Assembly (NCBI GenBank): GCA_008727115.1
Contig: CP044131.1
Location: 2,294,001 to 2,358,000, forward strand
Direction of reading: 5' to 3'
Length of the DNA stretch: 64,000 bases
Source of the DNA: Comamonas testosteroni
GTDB lineage: Bacteria; Pseudomonadota; Gammaproteobacteria; Burkholderiales; Burkholderiaceae_C
Shown one piece after another: positions 49,546 through 57,800 of the stretch. Every line of letters starts with the position of its first letter. The stretch's first letter is position 1. The notes under the pieces are model-generated. The model saw nothing but the letters and a program-made list of their open reading frames with translations. It was not told the origin of the DNA and did not search any database. The position numbers were made by a program, and so were the translations under genes.

Positions 49546-51057
49546 ATGAGCGAATCCACTGCCCCGCAATGGCACAGCCCCGGCCGTTTTGAAGCCCTGG
49601 GCCCGGCATTTTTCACCTACCTGCAACCCACGCCTGTGCCCCAGCCGCACTGGATAGCCACCAACGCCAGCACCGCGCACTGGATGGGCTTGAACCCCGG
49701 CTGGCTGACCAGTGACGAAGCCCTGCAAATACTGTCCGGCAATCTGGTGACGCAAGACATGCGCCCTCTGGCCAGCGTTTACAGCGGACACCAGTTCGGC
49801 CACTGGGCCGGTCAGCTGGGCGACGGCCGCGCCATCTTGCTGGGCGAGACGGAGAACGGCTTCGAAGTCCAGCTCAAGGGCGCAGGCCGCACGCCTTACT
49901 CACGCATGGGAGATGGCCGCGCCGTGCTGCGCTCCTCGATTCGCGAGTTTCTGTGCAGCGAGGCCATGGCCGCCCTGGGCATTCCCACCACACGCGCCCT
50001 GGCTCTGACCGGCTCGCCCCTGCCTATCGCCCGCGAGACCATGGAGACCGCCGCCGTCGTGACCCGCGTGGCCGAGAGCTTTGTGCGCTTTGGCCATTTC
50101 GAGCATTTCGCCGCGCGCGATATGCAGACCGAACTCAAGGCGCTGGCCGATCTGGTGATTGACCAGCATTACCCAGAATGCCGCACAGCCACGGCGCTGA
50201 ACGGCAATGCCTATGCCAATTTTTTGCAGGCCGTGAGCGATCGCACGGCGCGGCTGCTGGCCCAGTGGCAGGCCGTGGGCTTTTGCCACGGCGTGATGAA
50301 TACCGACAATATGAGCATTCTGGGCCTGACGATTGACTACGGCCCCTTCCAGTTTCTGGATGCGTTCGACCCCGGTCATATCTGCAACCACAGCGACAAC
50401 CAGGGCCGCTATGCCTTCAACCGCCAGCCGCAGGTCGCCTACTGGAATCTGTACTGCCTAGGCCAGGCCCTGCTGCCGCTGATTGGCGACGAAGAGCTGA
50501 CGATTGCCGCGCTGGAGTCGTACAAGAGCGTCTTCCCCACTGCCTATGCACGCCAGATGCTGGCCAAGCTGGGCCTGCCCGATGATGCAACGGACACAGC
50601 GCCCGGCGAAGGCCGCTTTGCCCAACTCGTCAACCCGCTGCTGCAGATACTGGCCGACAACAAGGTCGACTACACCATCTTCTTCACGCGCCTCACGGAA
50701 GCAGTCACACAAGCCAAAAACGGTCAACCCGGCTTCGGGGTCGACTTCGAAGAGTTGCGCGACATCATCCTCGACCGCGCCAGCTTTGATGCCTGGTCGC
50801 TCACCTATTCAGAGCAGCTGGCGCAAGTGGATCAAGCACAAGTGGCCGATTTGATGCAAAAATCCAATCCCCGATTTGTGCTGCGCAACCACCTCGGTGA
50901 AACCGTGATTCGCGCCGCCCAGGGCGGCGACTTTGCGCCTGTGCAGCAAATGCTGTCCGTGCTGCAAAGCCCGTATGAATCGCACCCGGACCACCAAGAG
51001 TGGGCCGGCTTCCCGCCCGACTGGGCCTCCTCCATTGAAATCAGCTGTTCATCATGA
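49546..51057 (+). CDS. selO: Protein adenylyltransferase SelO (YdiU)
   Basis: A 503-residue pseudokinase-fold enzyme that AMPylates proteins, with a role in oxidative stress. Start ATG 49546 is uncertain (49522 is possible; no Shine-Dalgarno sequence). Conserved blocks are [20 protein letters not shown] (nucleotide loop), [40 protein letters not shown], and [19 protein letters not shown]. The C-terminus ends CSS; this Cys occupies the place of Sec in eukaryotic SelO and of the redox Cys in E. coli SelO. The stop overlaps the msrB start (ATGA), so the two are translationally coupled. Confidence 0.93.
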   Translation: MSESTAPQWHSPGRFEALGPAFFTYLQPTPVPQPHWIATNASTAHWMGLNPGWLTSDEALQILSGNLVTQDMRPLASVYSGHQFGHWAGQLGDGRAILLGETENGFEVQLKGAGRTPYSRMGDGRAVLRSSIREFLCSEAMAALGIPTTRALALTGSPLPIARETMETAAVVTRVAESFVRFGHFEHFAARDMQTELKALADLVIDQHYPECRTATALNGNAYANFLQAVSDRTARLLAQWQAVGFCHGVMNTDNMSILGLTIDYGPFQFLDAFDPGHICNHSDNQGRYAFNRQPQVAYWNLYCLGQALLPLIGDEELTIAALESYKSVFPTAYARQMLAKLGLPDDATDTAPGEGRFAQLVNPLLQILADNKVDYTIFFTRLTEAVTQAKNGQPGFGVDFEELRDIILDRASFDAWSLTYSEQLAQVDQAQVADLMQKSNPRFVLRNHLGETVIRAAQGGDFAPVQQMLSVLQSPYESHPDHQEWAGFPPDWASSIEISCSS

Positions 51058-51470
51058 GCTTTCCCATCCAGAAATCCGATGCCGAATGGCAAGCCCTGCT
51101 GCAGGAAAAAGGGGCCGAGTCGGCCTCCTTCCAGGTCACGCGCCACGCCGCCACCGAGCGCCCCTACACCGGCAAGTACGAACAGTTCTGGGCCGATGGC
51201 AGCTACCACTGCGTCTGCTGCGGCAACAAGCTGTTCGACTCGCACACCAAGTTTGATGCGGGCTGCGGCTGGCCCAGCTTTGATCAGGCCGTGCCCGGAT
51301 CGATTACGAATATCGAAGACCGCAGCCACGGCATGGTGCGCGTGGAGACCGTGTGCAGCCAGTGCGGCGCACACCTGGGCCATGTCTTCCCCGACGGCCC
51401 GACCGATACCGGCTTGCGTTACTGCATGAACTCGGCCTCGCTGGATTTCCAGAATAACAGTCAAAAATAA
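51054..51470 (+). CDS. msrB: Peptide-methionine (R)-S-oxide reductase
   Basis: A 138-residue enzyme that reduces methionine-R-sulfoxide in proteins. The zinc site is formed by CVCC (about 46-49) and CSQC (about 101-104). The catalytic Cys is in [11 protein letters not shown], and GWPSFDQAV and [10 protein letters not shown] complete the active site. The second resolving Cys of some types is not obvious, but CVCC may serve. The start overlaps the selO stop. The stop codon is inside the start of repeat copy 8. Confidence 0.96.
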   Translation: MSFPIQKSDAEWQALLQEKGAESASFQVTRHAATERPYTGKYEQFWADGSYHCVCCGNKLFDSHTKFDAGCGWPSFDQAVPGSITNIEDRSHGMVRVETVCSQCGAHLGHVFPDGPTDTGLRYCMNSASLDFQNNSQK

Positions 51471-51514
51471 GAGCTATCAGCGCTTTCCCTGCAAGCGTTT
51501 CAGCCCTATTTGAC
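51462..51514 (+). repeat. Dispersed GATAGCTGCTAGCGCTT repeat, copy 8
   Basis: Plus strand reads AAAAATAAGAGCTATCAGCG, then CTTTCCCTGCAAGCGTTTCA and GCCCTATTTGACT. It starts within the last codons of msrB (NSQK, stop). A related partial piece (TTTGATAGCTGAATC) lies at about 51547. Confidence 0.78.
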
Positions 51515-51689
51515 TGATTTTTCAGCGATTCCGTCCATGCCTCAGCTTTGATAGCTGAATCCGCCCTGCGCACAAGGCTTTGCAAGCAGCCTCACGGCTG
51601 CTTTGTTGCATGATGCGCCTTTGCGCGCCGCGCCGGGAACCTTGCCGACGCGGCGCAGTCTGATTCTCAGAACGACTACTATTTCGCGC

Positions 51690-52259
51690 ATGAAGCTGCT
51701 GATTGATTTCTTCCCCATCATTTTGTTTTTCGTGGCCTTCAAGGTCTGGGGCATCTACACCGCCACCGCCGTGGCCATCGTCGCCACCATTGCGCAGATT
51801 GCCTATCTGCGCATCAAGACCGGCAAGATCGAGCCCATGCAATGGATGAGCCTGGGCGTCATCGTGCTGTTTGGCGGCGCAACGCTGCTGGCCCACGATG
51901 ACAACTTCATCAAGTGGAAGCCCACGGTGTTGTACTGGCTCATGGGCGGTGCGCTGCTGATCGGCCAGCTGGTGTTCAAGAAGAACCTGCTGCGCTCCGT
52001 CATGGGCGCGCAGCTGCAGCTGCCCGACGCCGTCTGGCTCAAGCTCAACTGGGCCTGGACAGCCTTCTTCGCCGTCATGGGCGCACTCAATATCTGGATT
52101 GCCTACAACTTTGATACCGACACCTGGGTCAACTTCAAGCTGTTTGGAGGCATGGGGCTGATGGTCGCCTTCGTGATCGCCCAGGCCATCTACATGAGCC
52201 GCTACCTGCCTCAGGACGGCGCATCCAACACGACCGAAGCCAAGGACACACAGCCATGA
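51690..52259 (+). CDS. yciB: Inner-membrane septation protein YciB (IspZ)
   Basis: A 189-residue inner-membrane protein with five transmembrane helices, starting MKLLIDFFPIILFFVAFKVW. Conserved parts are KPTVLYWLMGGALLIGQLVF and LNWAWTAFFAVMGALNIWIA. YciB is involved in cell-envelope synthesis and septation. ATG 51690 fits the family; the frame is open upstream to 51603. The stop overlaps the bolA start (ATGA), an arrangement common in betaproteobacteria (ispZ-bolA-ppiC). Confidence 0.95.
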   Translation: MKLLIDFFPIILFFVAFKVWGIYTATAVAIVATIAQIAYLRIKTGKIEPMQWMSLGVIVLFGGATLLAHDDNFIKWKPTVLYWLMGGALLIGQLVFKKNLLRSVMGAQLQLPDAVWLKLNWAWTAFFAVMGALNIWIAYNFDTDTWVNFKLFGGMGLMVAFVIAQAIYMSRYLPQDGASNTTEAKDTQP

Positions 52260-52522
52260 GCGTCACCATCAGCGCCCAGGCCATGGACGCCGCCCTGCGT
52301 GAGCGCCTGGCCCCTAGCCAGCTTGAAGTCATTGACGAAAGCTACCAGCACGCCGGTCATGCCGGTGCCAACGACAGCGGTGTGGGCACGCATTTTCGCG
52401 TGCGCATCGCCTGCCCGGCCTTCGATGGCAAAAACCGCGTGACACGTCATCGCCTTGTGTATGATGCACTGCAAGACTTCATTGACCAGGGTGTTCATGC
52501 CATCGCCATTGAAGTACTTTGA
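52256..52522 (+). CDS. bolA: BolA-family protein
   Basis: An 88-residue protein. It shows the BolA fold: LAPSQLEVIDESYQHAGHAG, the THFRVRIACPAFDGKNRVTR motif with the loop, and HRLVYDALQDFI. BolA proteins bind monothiol glutaredoxins through a [2Fe-2S] cluster and influence morphology and stress response. The His in the YQHAGHAG loop can serve as a cluster ligand. Start coupled to yciB by ATGA. A hairpin (CAGGCTCC/GGAGCCTG at 52542-52563) without a T-run follows, perhaps an attenuator before ppiC. Confidence 0.94.
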   Translation: MSVTISAQAMDAALRERLAPSQLEVIDESYQHAGHAGANDSGVGTHFRVRIACPAFDGKNRVTRHRLVYDALQDFIDQGVHAIAIEVL

Positions 52523-52609
52523 GAACGCACTGTTCTGACCACAGGCTCCTTAACGGGAGCCTGTTGCGTATGGATTGAACTTCACTTACTTTTCTCAATC
52601 ACAACTCGA

Positions 52610-53401
52610 ATGAGCATGAAACAAAAGCAACTGGCCCGCATCGTGGCCGCCGCCGTTCTGGGTGCTGCCGCCCTGTCTGCCTCGGCCCAGAACGTGGCCG
52701 TCGTCAACGGCAAGGCCGTTCCCATGAGCCGTGTCAACGCACTGAAGGCCCAGATCGAAGCCAGCGGCCAGCCCGTGGCGCCCGAGATGGAAAAGATGAT
52801 CAAGGATGAAGTCATCGCCCGCGAAGTCTTCATGCAGGAAGCCAACCGCCGCGGCCTGGCAGCCTCCGACACCTACAAGCAGCAAATGGAGATGGCACGC
52901 CAGACCGTGCTGATCCGCGCGCTGTTTGAAGACTACCAGGCCAAGAACCCTGTGACCGACGCCGAAGCCCAGGCCGAGTACGACAAGTTCGTTGAAGCCA
53001 ATGGCGGCAAGGAATACAAGGCCAGCCACATCCTGGTCGAGTCTGAAGACCGCGCCAAGGCCATCATTGCCGAAGTGAAGGCCGGCAAGAAGTTCGAAGA
53101 CATCGCCAAGAAAGAATCCAAGGACCCCGGATCGGGCGCCCGTGGTGGCGATCTGGACTGGGCCAACCCCAACAACTACGTGCCCGAGTTCACCGAAGCC
53201 CTGATCAAGCTCAAGAAGGGCGAGCTGACTGCAACCCCCGTCAAGAGCCAGTTTGGTTGGCACATCATCCGCATGGATGACGAGCGCCAGGCCGAATTGC
53301 CCAAGTTCGAGGATGTCAAGCCTCAGATCACTCAACAGCTGCAGCAGCAAAAATTGCAGCAATTCCAGGATCAGCTGCGCAAAAACGCAAAAATCCAGTA
53401 A
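52610..53401 (+). CDS. Periplasmic peptidyl-prolyl cis-trans isomerase, parvulin type
   Basis: A 263-residue exported protein (signal peptide to about SASAQ). The N-terminal SurA-like helical domain (about 28-125) is followed by a parvulin domain (about 137-230) with ASHILVESEDRAKAIIAEVK, GSGARGGDLDWANPNN and GWHIIRMDD. The C-terminus is a Gln-rich helix. It folds outer-membrane or periplasmic proteins by prolyl isomerisation. A strong terminator follows. It is probably transcribed from the yciB-bolA promoter plus its own. Confidence 0.93.
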   Translation: MSMKQKQLARIVAAAVLGAAALSASAQNVAVVNGKAVPMSRVNALKAQIEASGQPVAPEMEKMIKDEVIAREVFMQEANRRGLAASDTYKQQMEMARQTVLIRALFEDYQAKNPVTDAEAQAEYDKFVEANGGKEYKASHILVESEDRAKAIIAEVKAGKKFEDIAKKESKDPGSGARGGDLDWANPNNYVPEFTEALIKLKKGELTATPVKSQFGWHIIRMDDERQAELPKFEDVKPQITQQLQQQKLQQFQDQLRKNAKIQ

Positions 53402-53446
53402 CATGTTCTCACGTCAGTACTCCAAGTACTGGCCTGACCATCACCC

Positions 53447-53472
53447 AAGCCCGCTTCATGCGGGCTTTTTTT
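53447..53472 (+). terminator. Terminator downstream of the parvulin gene
   Basis: AAGCCCGC (53447-53454) pairs with GCGGGCTT, followed by TTTTTT. Four-base loop. Confidence 0.92.
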
Positions 53473-53587
53473 CGCCCTTATATCGGCCGCCACACCACCC
53501 ACAGTCAACACTGCTTTGACAGACGCCTTCTGCAGAGCTCTGGCACAATCGTTCGCGCTGCGGCCAAGCCTGTCTTTGCCGCAGCCA

Positions 53588-53698
53588 TGCTAGGGGTGCC
53601 CTGACCTTGGTCAGGACTGAGAGAGTCCCTTTGAACCTGATTGCGCAAGCGGCACCTTGATGTCCGTTTGCCCGAGATCATCCTCGCGCAGGGAAGCT
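53588..53698 (+). ncRNA. TPP riboswitch upstream of cytX (variant 3' half)
   Basis: The 5' half matches the THI element: GCTAGGGGTGCCCTGACC, then GGACTGAGAGAGTCC and CCCTTTGAACCTGAT. The 3' half normally reads CTGGxTAATGCCAGCGxAGGGAA; here AGGGAAG is present (53690-53696) but the P4/P5 region is about 45 bases long and lacks TAATGCC. It would fold with GCAAGCGG (53645-53652) pairing with CCGTTTGC (53664-53671). It lies about 90 bases before cytX, as expected for a thiamin-regulated leader. The ligand loop may be altered. Confidence 0.82.
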
Positions 53699-53730
53699 GT
53701 CCAAGGTGTCATGCCGCGGCTTGCTATGAC

Positions 53731-53777
53731 TTCAATAGCTATCTGCGCAACCCGCACGGCCCCTGCTTCGTTTTTCT
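53731..53777 (+). repeat. Dispersed GATAGCTGCTAGCGCTT repeat, copy 9, between riboswitch and cytX
   Basis: Plus strand reads TTCAATAGCTATCTGCGCAA followed by CCCGCACGGCCCCTGCTTCG and a T-run. It lies where the riboswitch expression platform should be. Confidence 0.72.
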
Positions 53778-53789
53778 GGCGGAGCATTC

Positions 53790-55058
53790 ATGAATTTATC
53801 GTCTTCCACATCAGCCAACCAGGCACTGGCTCCGGTAAGCGCGCAAGACCGCGTCTTTGCCTGGCGCGATCACGCTGCTTTGTGGTTCAGTCTGGGCGTA
53901 GGCCTGCTGGTCATGCAGATGGGGGCTTACCTGCTGCCCGCCCTCAGCCCCGTGGAGGCCTTGATGGCCATTGGCATTGGCTCCTTGATAGGGGCAGGGC
54001 TCCTGGGCTGGGTGGGCAAGCTGGGCTGCGACAGTGGCCTGTCCAGCGCGGGACTGATGCACAGCGTCTATGGCCGCCACTTTGCGCGGCTGCCGATTGT
54101 GCTCAACATTATCCAGTTGCTGGGCTGGGGCAGCTTTGAGCTGGTGGTGATGCGCGACGCCACCGTGGCCCTGGGCCGACAAAGCGGCGGCATGGCTGCG
54201 GCCTACTGGCCCTGGTTGGCCACGCTGCTCTGGGGCGGCGTGATTTTGCTGCTGATGAGTGGCTCCATGACCACGCTAGTGCGCCGCATCATTTCTCGCG
54301 TTGCCCTGCCTTTGGTTATTTTGTCGCTGCTGTGGCTGAGCTGGCAGTTTCTCAAGATGGCCAGCGCCACAGGCCTTGACACCTTGCTGCACCGTGAAGG
54401 CACAGGCGGCATGAGCATGCTCAGTGCCGTGGATCTGGTTATTGCCATGCCCATCAGCTGGTTGCCGCTGGTGGCCGATTACGCCCGCCATGGCAAGGGC
54501 GGAAAGTCGGCGCTGTCCAGCATCTGGGCGGGTTTTGCGCTTGCCAATATCTGGTGCTACAGCCTCGGGGTTCTGGTCGCATTGACACTGCCTAGCGAAG
54601 ACCTGGTCACCGCCTTGCTGCTGGCCCAGGGCGGGCTGATTGCACTGTCGCTGATTCTGATCGACGAGGTGGACAACGCCTATGGCGATGCCTATTCGGG
54701 TGCCATGTCTGCCCACAGTCTGCAGCCGCGCTGGAGCATTCGCCGCTGGGGGCTGCTGATTGCGGCGCTGTGCACCGCGCTGGCCATGGTGCTGCCCATG
54801 CACAGTCTGGAGCCGTTTTTGCTGCTGCTCAGCTCCTGCTTCGTGCCACTGTTTGGTGTAATGCTGGGACGCTTGGCCTTTGGCCGCAATGCGGTGGAAC
54901 TGCTGCACCACGCCCCTGCCGTACGGTGGGATGCGGTGGTCATCTGGCTGCTGGGCATTGCCTTCTACCACCTGCTGCCTTACGCCAGCACCGCCATGGG
55001 CTCGGCCCTGCCGACACTGGCGTTGACGTTTTCCGTAGCCCTCATCACACGCCGTTGA
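53790..55058 (+). CDS. cytX: Hydroxymethylpyrimidine transporter CytX
   Basis: A 422-residue inner-membrane permease of the nucleobase:cation symporter-1 family, with about 12 transmembrane helices (for example LWFSLGVGLLVMQMGAYLLP and LLLMSGSMTTLVRRIISRVA). CytX is assigned HMP import because it is regularly under TPP riboswitches; that is the case here. GGAG precedes the ATG. It lets the cell salvage the pyrimidine half of thiamin and feed it to ThiD. Confidence 0.93.
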   Translation: MNLSSSTSANQALAPVSAQDRVFAWRDHAALWFSLGVGLLVMQMGAYLLPALSPVEALMAIGIGSLIGAGLLGWVGKLGCDSGLSSAGLMHSVYGRHFARLPIVLNIIQLLGWGSFELVVMRDATVALGRQSGGMAAAYWPWLATLLWGGVILLLMSGSMTTLVRRIISRVALPLVILSLLWLSWQFLKMASATGLDTLLHREGTGGMSMLSAVDLVIAMPISWLPLVADYARHGKGGKSALSSIWAGFALANIWCYSLGVLVALTLPSEDLVTALLLAQGGLIALSLILIDEVDNAYGDAYSGAMSAHSLQPRWSIRRWGLLIAALCTALAMVLPMHSLEPFLLLLSSCFVPLFGVMLGRLAFGRNAVELLHHAPAVRWDAVVIWLLGIAFYHLLPYASTAMGSALPTLALTFSVALITRR

Positions 55059-55117
55059 TGGTCACTGATAACTACTGAGGGCCGCTAGTGGCAGCACCCT
55101 TGGCCGTTCTGGTCTTT

Positions 55118-55175
55118 CAAAAATAAGAGCTGCATGCGCTTACCCGATAAGCGCTGCAGCCCATTTTCATTCAAA
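55118..55175 (+). repeat. Dispersed GATAGCTGCTAGCGCTT repeat, copy 10
   Basis: The plus strand reads AAAAATAAGAGCTGCATGCG, then CTTACCCGATAAGCGCTGCA and GCCCATTTTCATTC. It fills the gap between the convergent cytX and ankyrin genes. Confidence 0.78.
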
Positions 55176-55961
55176 TTACCGCGCTCCTGCGGCCTGCAGC
55201 AACTGCACCACGGCCTTTTGCCCACGCTGGCGCGCATGGGCGAGCGCCGTGATGCCATCGTTGTCGGGCAAGTTCAGATCGGCCCCCTTCTCTATCAGCG
55301 CTTTGATAATGGCCTGATGCGGCGGCCCGCCTTTGCTGAGCACCACGGCCTCCATCAGGCAAGTCCAGCCCAGCCGGTTGACATGGTTCACATCCACTCC
55401 CGCAGCCATCAGCGCCATGGCCGTCGCCACATGGCCGCGCTCGCAAGCCGGAATCAAGGCGGTGCCGCCATAGCGATTCGTACTTGTGAGGTCGGCGCCA
55501 TAGGCGATGGTCATGCGCACAATCTCCAGTCGCCCCTGCGCACCGGCCAGCAAGTAAGCGCTGTCCTGCTGGCGATTTTTGATATTAGGGCTGGCCCCGT
55601 GAAGCAAGAGCGAGCGTGCCACCTCGATATGGTTGCCTGCCGTTGCCAGCAACAGCGGGGTATTGCCCTTTGCATCCTGTGCATCCACCAGGGCGTCGAG
55701 AATCAGCAAGTCACGCACGGCAAGTGCATCCCCACGCCCGGCTGCCGCCAACAATTGCCGGCCCAAGTCTTTCGTTTCAGGCCCTTTCGCCGCCGTGGCA
55801 ACGGATGACGGCACAGAAGCCGCAGGTAACGTCCGCGCCTTGTCCGATCCATGACTTAGAGGCACACGACTTTGACAGGCCACCAGCATCAGGGCAGCGG
55901 CCAATACGGTCAGACAAGCAGCCCACGGATGGCACTCGGGAACAGTCAATGACCGGGTCAT
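55176..55961 (-). CDS. Ankyrin-repeat lipoprotein
   Basis: A 261-residue lipoprotein with a lipobox (LMLVAC, Cys about 29). Residues about 65-260 form five or six ankyrin repeats (AKGNTPLLLATAGNHIEVAR, GGTALIPACERGHVATAMAL, NDGITALAHARQRGQKAVVQ). Between the lipobox and the repeats is a Ser/Pro/Ala linker. It probably presents the repeats in the periplasm as a binding scaffold; no catalase or other usual partner is next to it. It is transcribed convergently with cytX. Confidence 0.9.
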   Translation of the reverse strand: MTRSLTVPECHPWAACLTVLAAALMLVACQSRVPLSHGSDKARTLPAASVPSSVATAAKGPETKDLGRQLLAAAGRGDALAVRDLLILDALVDAQDAKGNTPLLLATAGNHIEVARSLLLHGASPNIKNRQQDSAYLLAGAQGRLEIVRMTIAYGADLTSTNRYGGTALIPACERGHVATAMALMAAGVDVNHVNRLGWTCLMEAVVLSKGGPPHQAIIKALIEKGADLNLPDNDGITALAHARQRGQKAVVQLLQAAGAR

Positions 55962-56014
55962 AGCACTCCTTTACAGGTCTGACAGTATTCAGCCCCTGTC
56001 AGCTTTCTACAGGA

Positions 56015-56063
56015 ACTATAGCTATCCGCGCAAGTCTGATAACGGATTGAGCCCGTTTTAATG
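56015..56063 (+). repeat. Dispersed GATAGCTGCTAGCGCTT repeat, copy 11
   Basis: The plus strand reads AACTATAGCTATCCGCGCAA, then GTCTGATAACGGATTGAGCC and CGTTTTAATGG. It lies just before the SH3 protein gene. Confidence 0.76.
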
Positions 56064-56085
56064 GAAGAAAAGGAGAACCTGCCCC

Positions 56086-56586
56086 GTGCTTTGCAACCAA
56101 CGCCGCGCAGCCCACTGGATTCGTACCACCGCAGCGACTACTGCCACCTCTGCCCTGATGGCTCTGGGTGCCCTTACCGCTAGCGCCCTGCCTGCCATCG
56201 CTCAGGCCCAGGAGTTTGTCAGCATCAAAGGCAAGACCGTGAATGTGCGCGAGCAGCCCACCACCCGCTCTGCTACCCTGTGGGAGCTGAGCAAGGGCTA
56301 CCCCCTGCAAGTCACCCAGCGCAAAGGCCAATGGCTGCGCGTGAAGGATTACGAATCCACCCTGGGCTGGGTGCACGCACCGCTGACCAGCAAGTCCCCG
56401 CACATGGTGGTGACAGCGCGCTCTGCCAACTTGCGCTCCGGTCCCGGTCAAAAAAATAGCCGTGTCGGCAAGCTGGAACAGTACGAAGTGCTGCAGACGC
56501 TCAAAAAGCAAGGCAGCTGGGCACAGGTACAGCGAACCAACGGCCAAAGCGGCTGGGTGGCCAAAAACCTGGTCTGGGGCTGGTAA
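56086..56586 (+). CDS. Exported protein with two bacterial SH3 domains
   Basis: A 166-residue protein from GTG 56086, with AGGAGA at good distance. It has a long signal peptide (SALMALGALTASALPAIAQA). Two SH3_3 domains follow at about 45-100 (VNVREQPTTRSATLWELSKG, GWVHAPL) and 107-166 (ANLRSGPGQKNSRVGKLEQY, GWVAKNLVWGW). Such domains bind peptidoglycan or peptides in the periplasm. There is no catalytic domain. It is followed by a terminator shared with thiD. Confidence 0.92.
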   Translation: MLCNQRRAAHWIRTTAATTATSALMALGALTASALPAIAQAQEFVSIKGKTVNVREQPTTRSATLWELSKGYPLQVTQRKGQWLRVKDYESTLGWVHAPLTSKSPHMVVTARSANLRSGPGQKNSRVGKLEQYEVLQTLKKQGSWAQVQRTNGQSGWVAKNLVWGW

Positions 56587-56610
56587 GCCCACGCCCTGCA
56601 AGCTCTCAGC

Positions 56611-56638
56611 AAAAAAGGCCTGCATTGCAGGCCTTTTT
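56611..56638. terminator. Bidirectional terminator between the SH3 protein and thiD genes
   Basis: AAAAAAGGCCTGCA and TGCAGGCCTTTTT form a near-perfect stem. It serves both convergent genes. Confidence 0.93.
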
Positions 56639-56653
56639 GGTGCAGGAGCCCGA

Positions 56654-57526
56654 TCAGCCCGCAATGATCCGCTGCGCAAGCGGTGCATAGCCGTGGTTCA
56701 GCGGGCCATGCCCCTTGCCGGTGTAGACCTCGGCACCCGCTTCAATGGCGCCCAAGATATAGCGGCGCGCCTCTGTCACGGCAGCCTCCAGCGCCAGCCC
56801 CTGCGCCAGGAACGATGCAATGGCCGACGACAACGTACAGCCCGTGCCGTGACCGTTATGCGTGACGATGCGCTGCGACTGCAGGCGCAGATAGTCGCCC
56901 GCAGCTTGGCCTTGCTGCCCCAGCACATCCATCACCAGGTCTCCGCTCAGGTGCCCGCCTTTGAGGAGCACGGCTGGTGCCCCCAAGGCCAGCAAATCGT
57001 TCACAGCCTCATCCAGGGCCGCAATGCCATCAATATTGCGCCCCAGCAGCAAAGCTGCTTCATCCAGATTGGGGGTAATCACGGTCGCCAGTGGAAAAAG
57101 CTCTTGAACCAGCGCCTGGGCTGTCTCGGGAACAATCAGACGATCACCACTGGTGGCCACCATGACCGGGTCCAGCACCACGTTCCTGATCTGGTGACGG
57201 CGAATGGCATCGGCCACCACACTCACCACATCGGGCGTAGCCAGCATGCCAATCTTGACGGCATCAACGCCAATATCCTGCACCACGGCATCAATCTGAC
57301 CACGAACGATATCCAGCGGAACGCCGTGAATTCCCGTCACGCCCAAAGTGTTCTGCACGGTGATGGCTGCGATCGCCGTCATGCCGTAGCAGCCCAGCGC
57401 CGCACAGGTCTTGAGATCGGCCTGAATGCCGGCACCACCGCCGCTGTCCGAGCCGGCAATGGAGAGAACGCGCGCATAGCGTTTTTTCGCTGCGGCAGAA
57501 GAGGAGGAGGAAGCAGTCTCAGTCAT
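56654..57526 (-). CDS. thiD: Hydroxymethylpyrimidine / phosphomethylpyrimidine kinase
   Basis: A 290-residue ribokinase-fold enzyme that phosphorylates HMP and HMP-P to HMP-PP for thiamin synthesis. Motifs are SIAGSDSGGGAGIQADLKT (substrate), VVLDPVMVATSGDRLI, TPNLDEAALLLGR, and the anion hole HNGHGTGCTLSSAIASFLAQ with its catalytic Cys-proximal Asp-less GTGC. The first 15 residues are a Ser/Ala-rich extension. It is divergent from the riboswitch-controlled thiO gene; its own leader (about 70 bases) shows no riboswitch. Confidence 0.95.
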   Translation of the reverse strand: MTETASSSSSAAAKKRYARVLSIAGSDSGGGAGIQADLKTCAALGCYGMTAIAAITVQNTLGVTGIHGVPLDIVRGQIDAVVQDIGVDAVKIGMLATPDVVSVVADAIRRHQIRNVVLDPVMVATSGDRLIVPETAQALVQELFPLATVITPNLDEAALLLGRNIDGIAALDEAVNDLLALGAPAVLLKGGHLSGDLVMDVLGQQGQAAGDYLRLQSQRIVTHNGHGTGCTLSSAIASFLAQGLALEAAVTEARRYILGAIEAGAEVYTGKGHGPLNHGYAPLAQRIIAG

Positions 57527-57604
57527 AGCGAAAAATTATCCTCCATGTGCGTGCAGGGCTGCACCGTGCCGATGGTTGTGCTGTAATGAGCGTTCACGGA
57601 CGAA

Positions 57605-57724
57605 ACAGGGGTGTCCTGCAGGAAAACTGCCTGCATGGACTGAGAAACACCCTGGGGCCATCAAGACGCCACACGCGTTGCGGCCCCCTGCACCCGATCC
57701 AGGTCATGCTGGCGTGGGGAGTTT
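57605..57724 (+). ncRNA. TPP riboswitch upstream of thiO
   Basis: The THI element is clear: CAGGGGTGTCCTGCAGG, GGACTGAGAAACACC, and the 3' half CACCCGATCCAGGTCATGCT followed by GGCGTGGGGAG, close to the CCTGATCCxGxTAATxCxGGCGxAGGGA consensus. A variable P3 insertion (about 57650-57687, closed by GGGGCC/GGCCCC) is present. It precedes the thiO-thiS-thiG-thiE genes by about 77 bases and should repress them when TPP is bound. Confidence 0.92.
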
Positions 57725-57800
57725 CATCAAGCCGCGTGGCATGCCGCGTTTTGTCCAGTGCAGGGCCTTTGCCCTGTGCAAGATGGAAAACGAATTGCAC

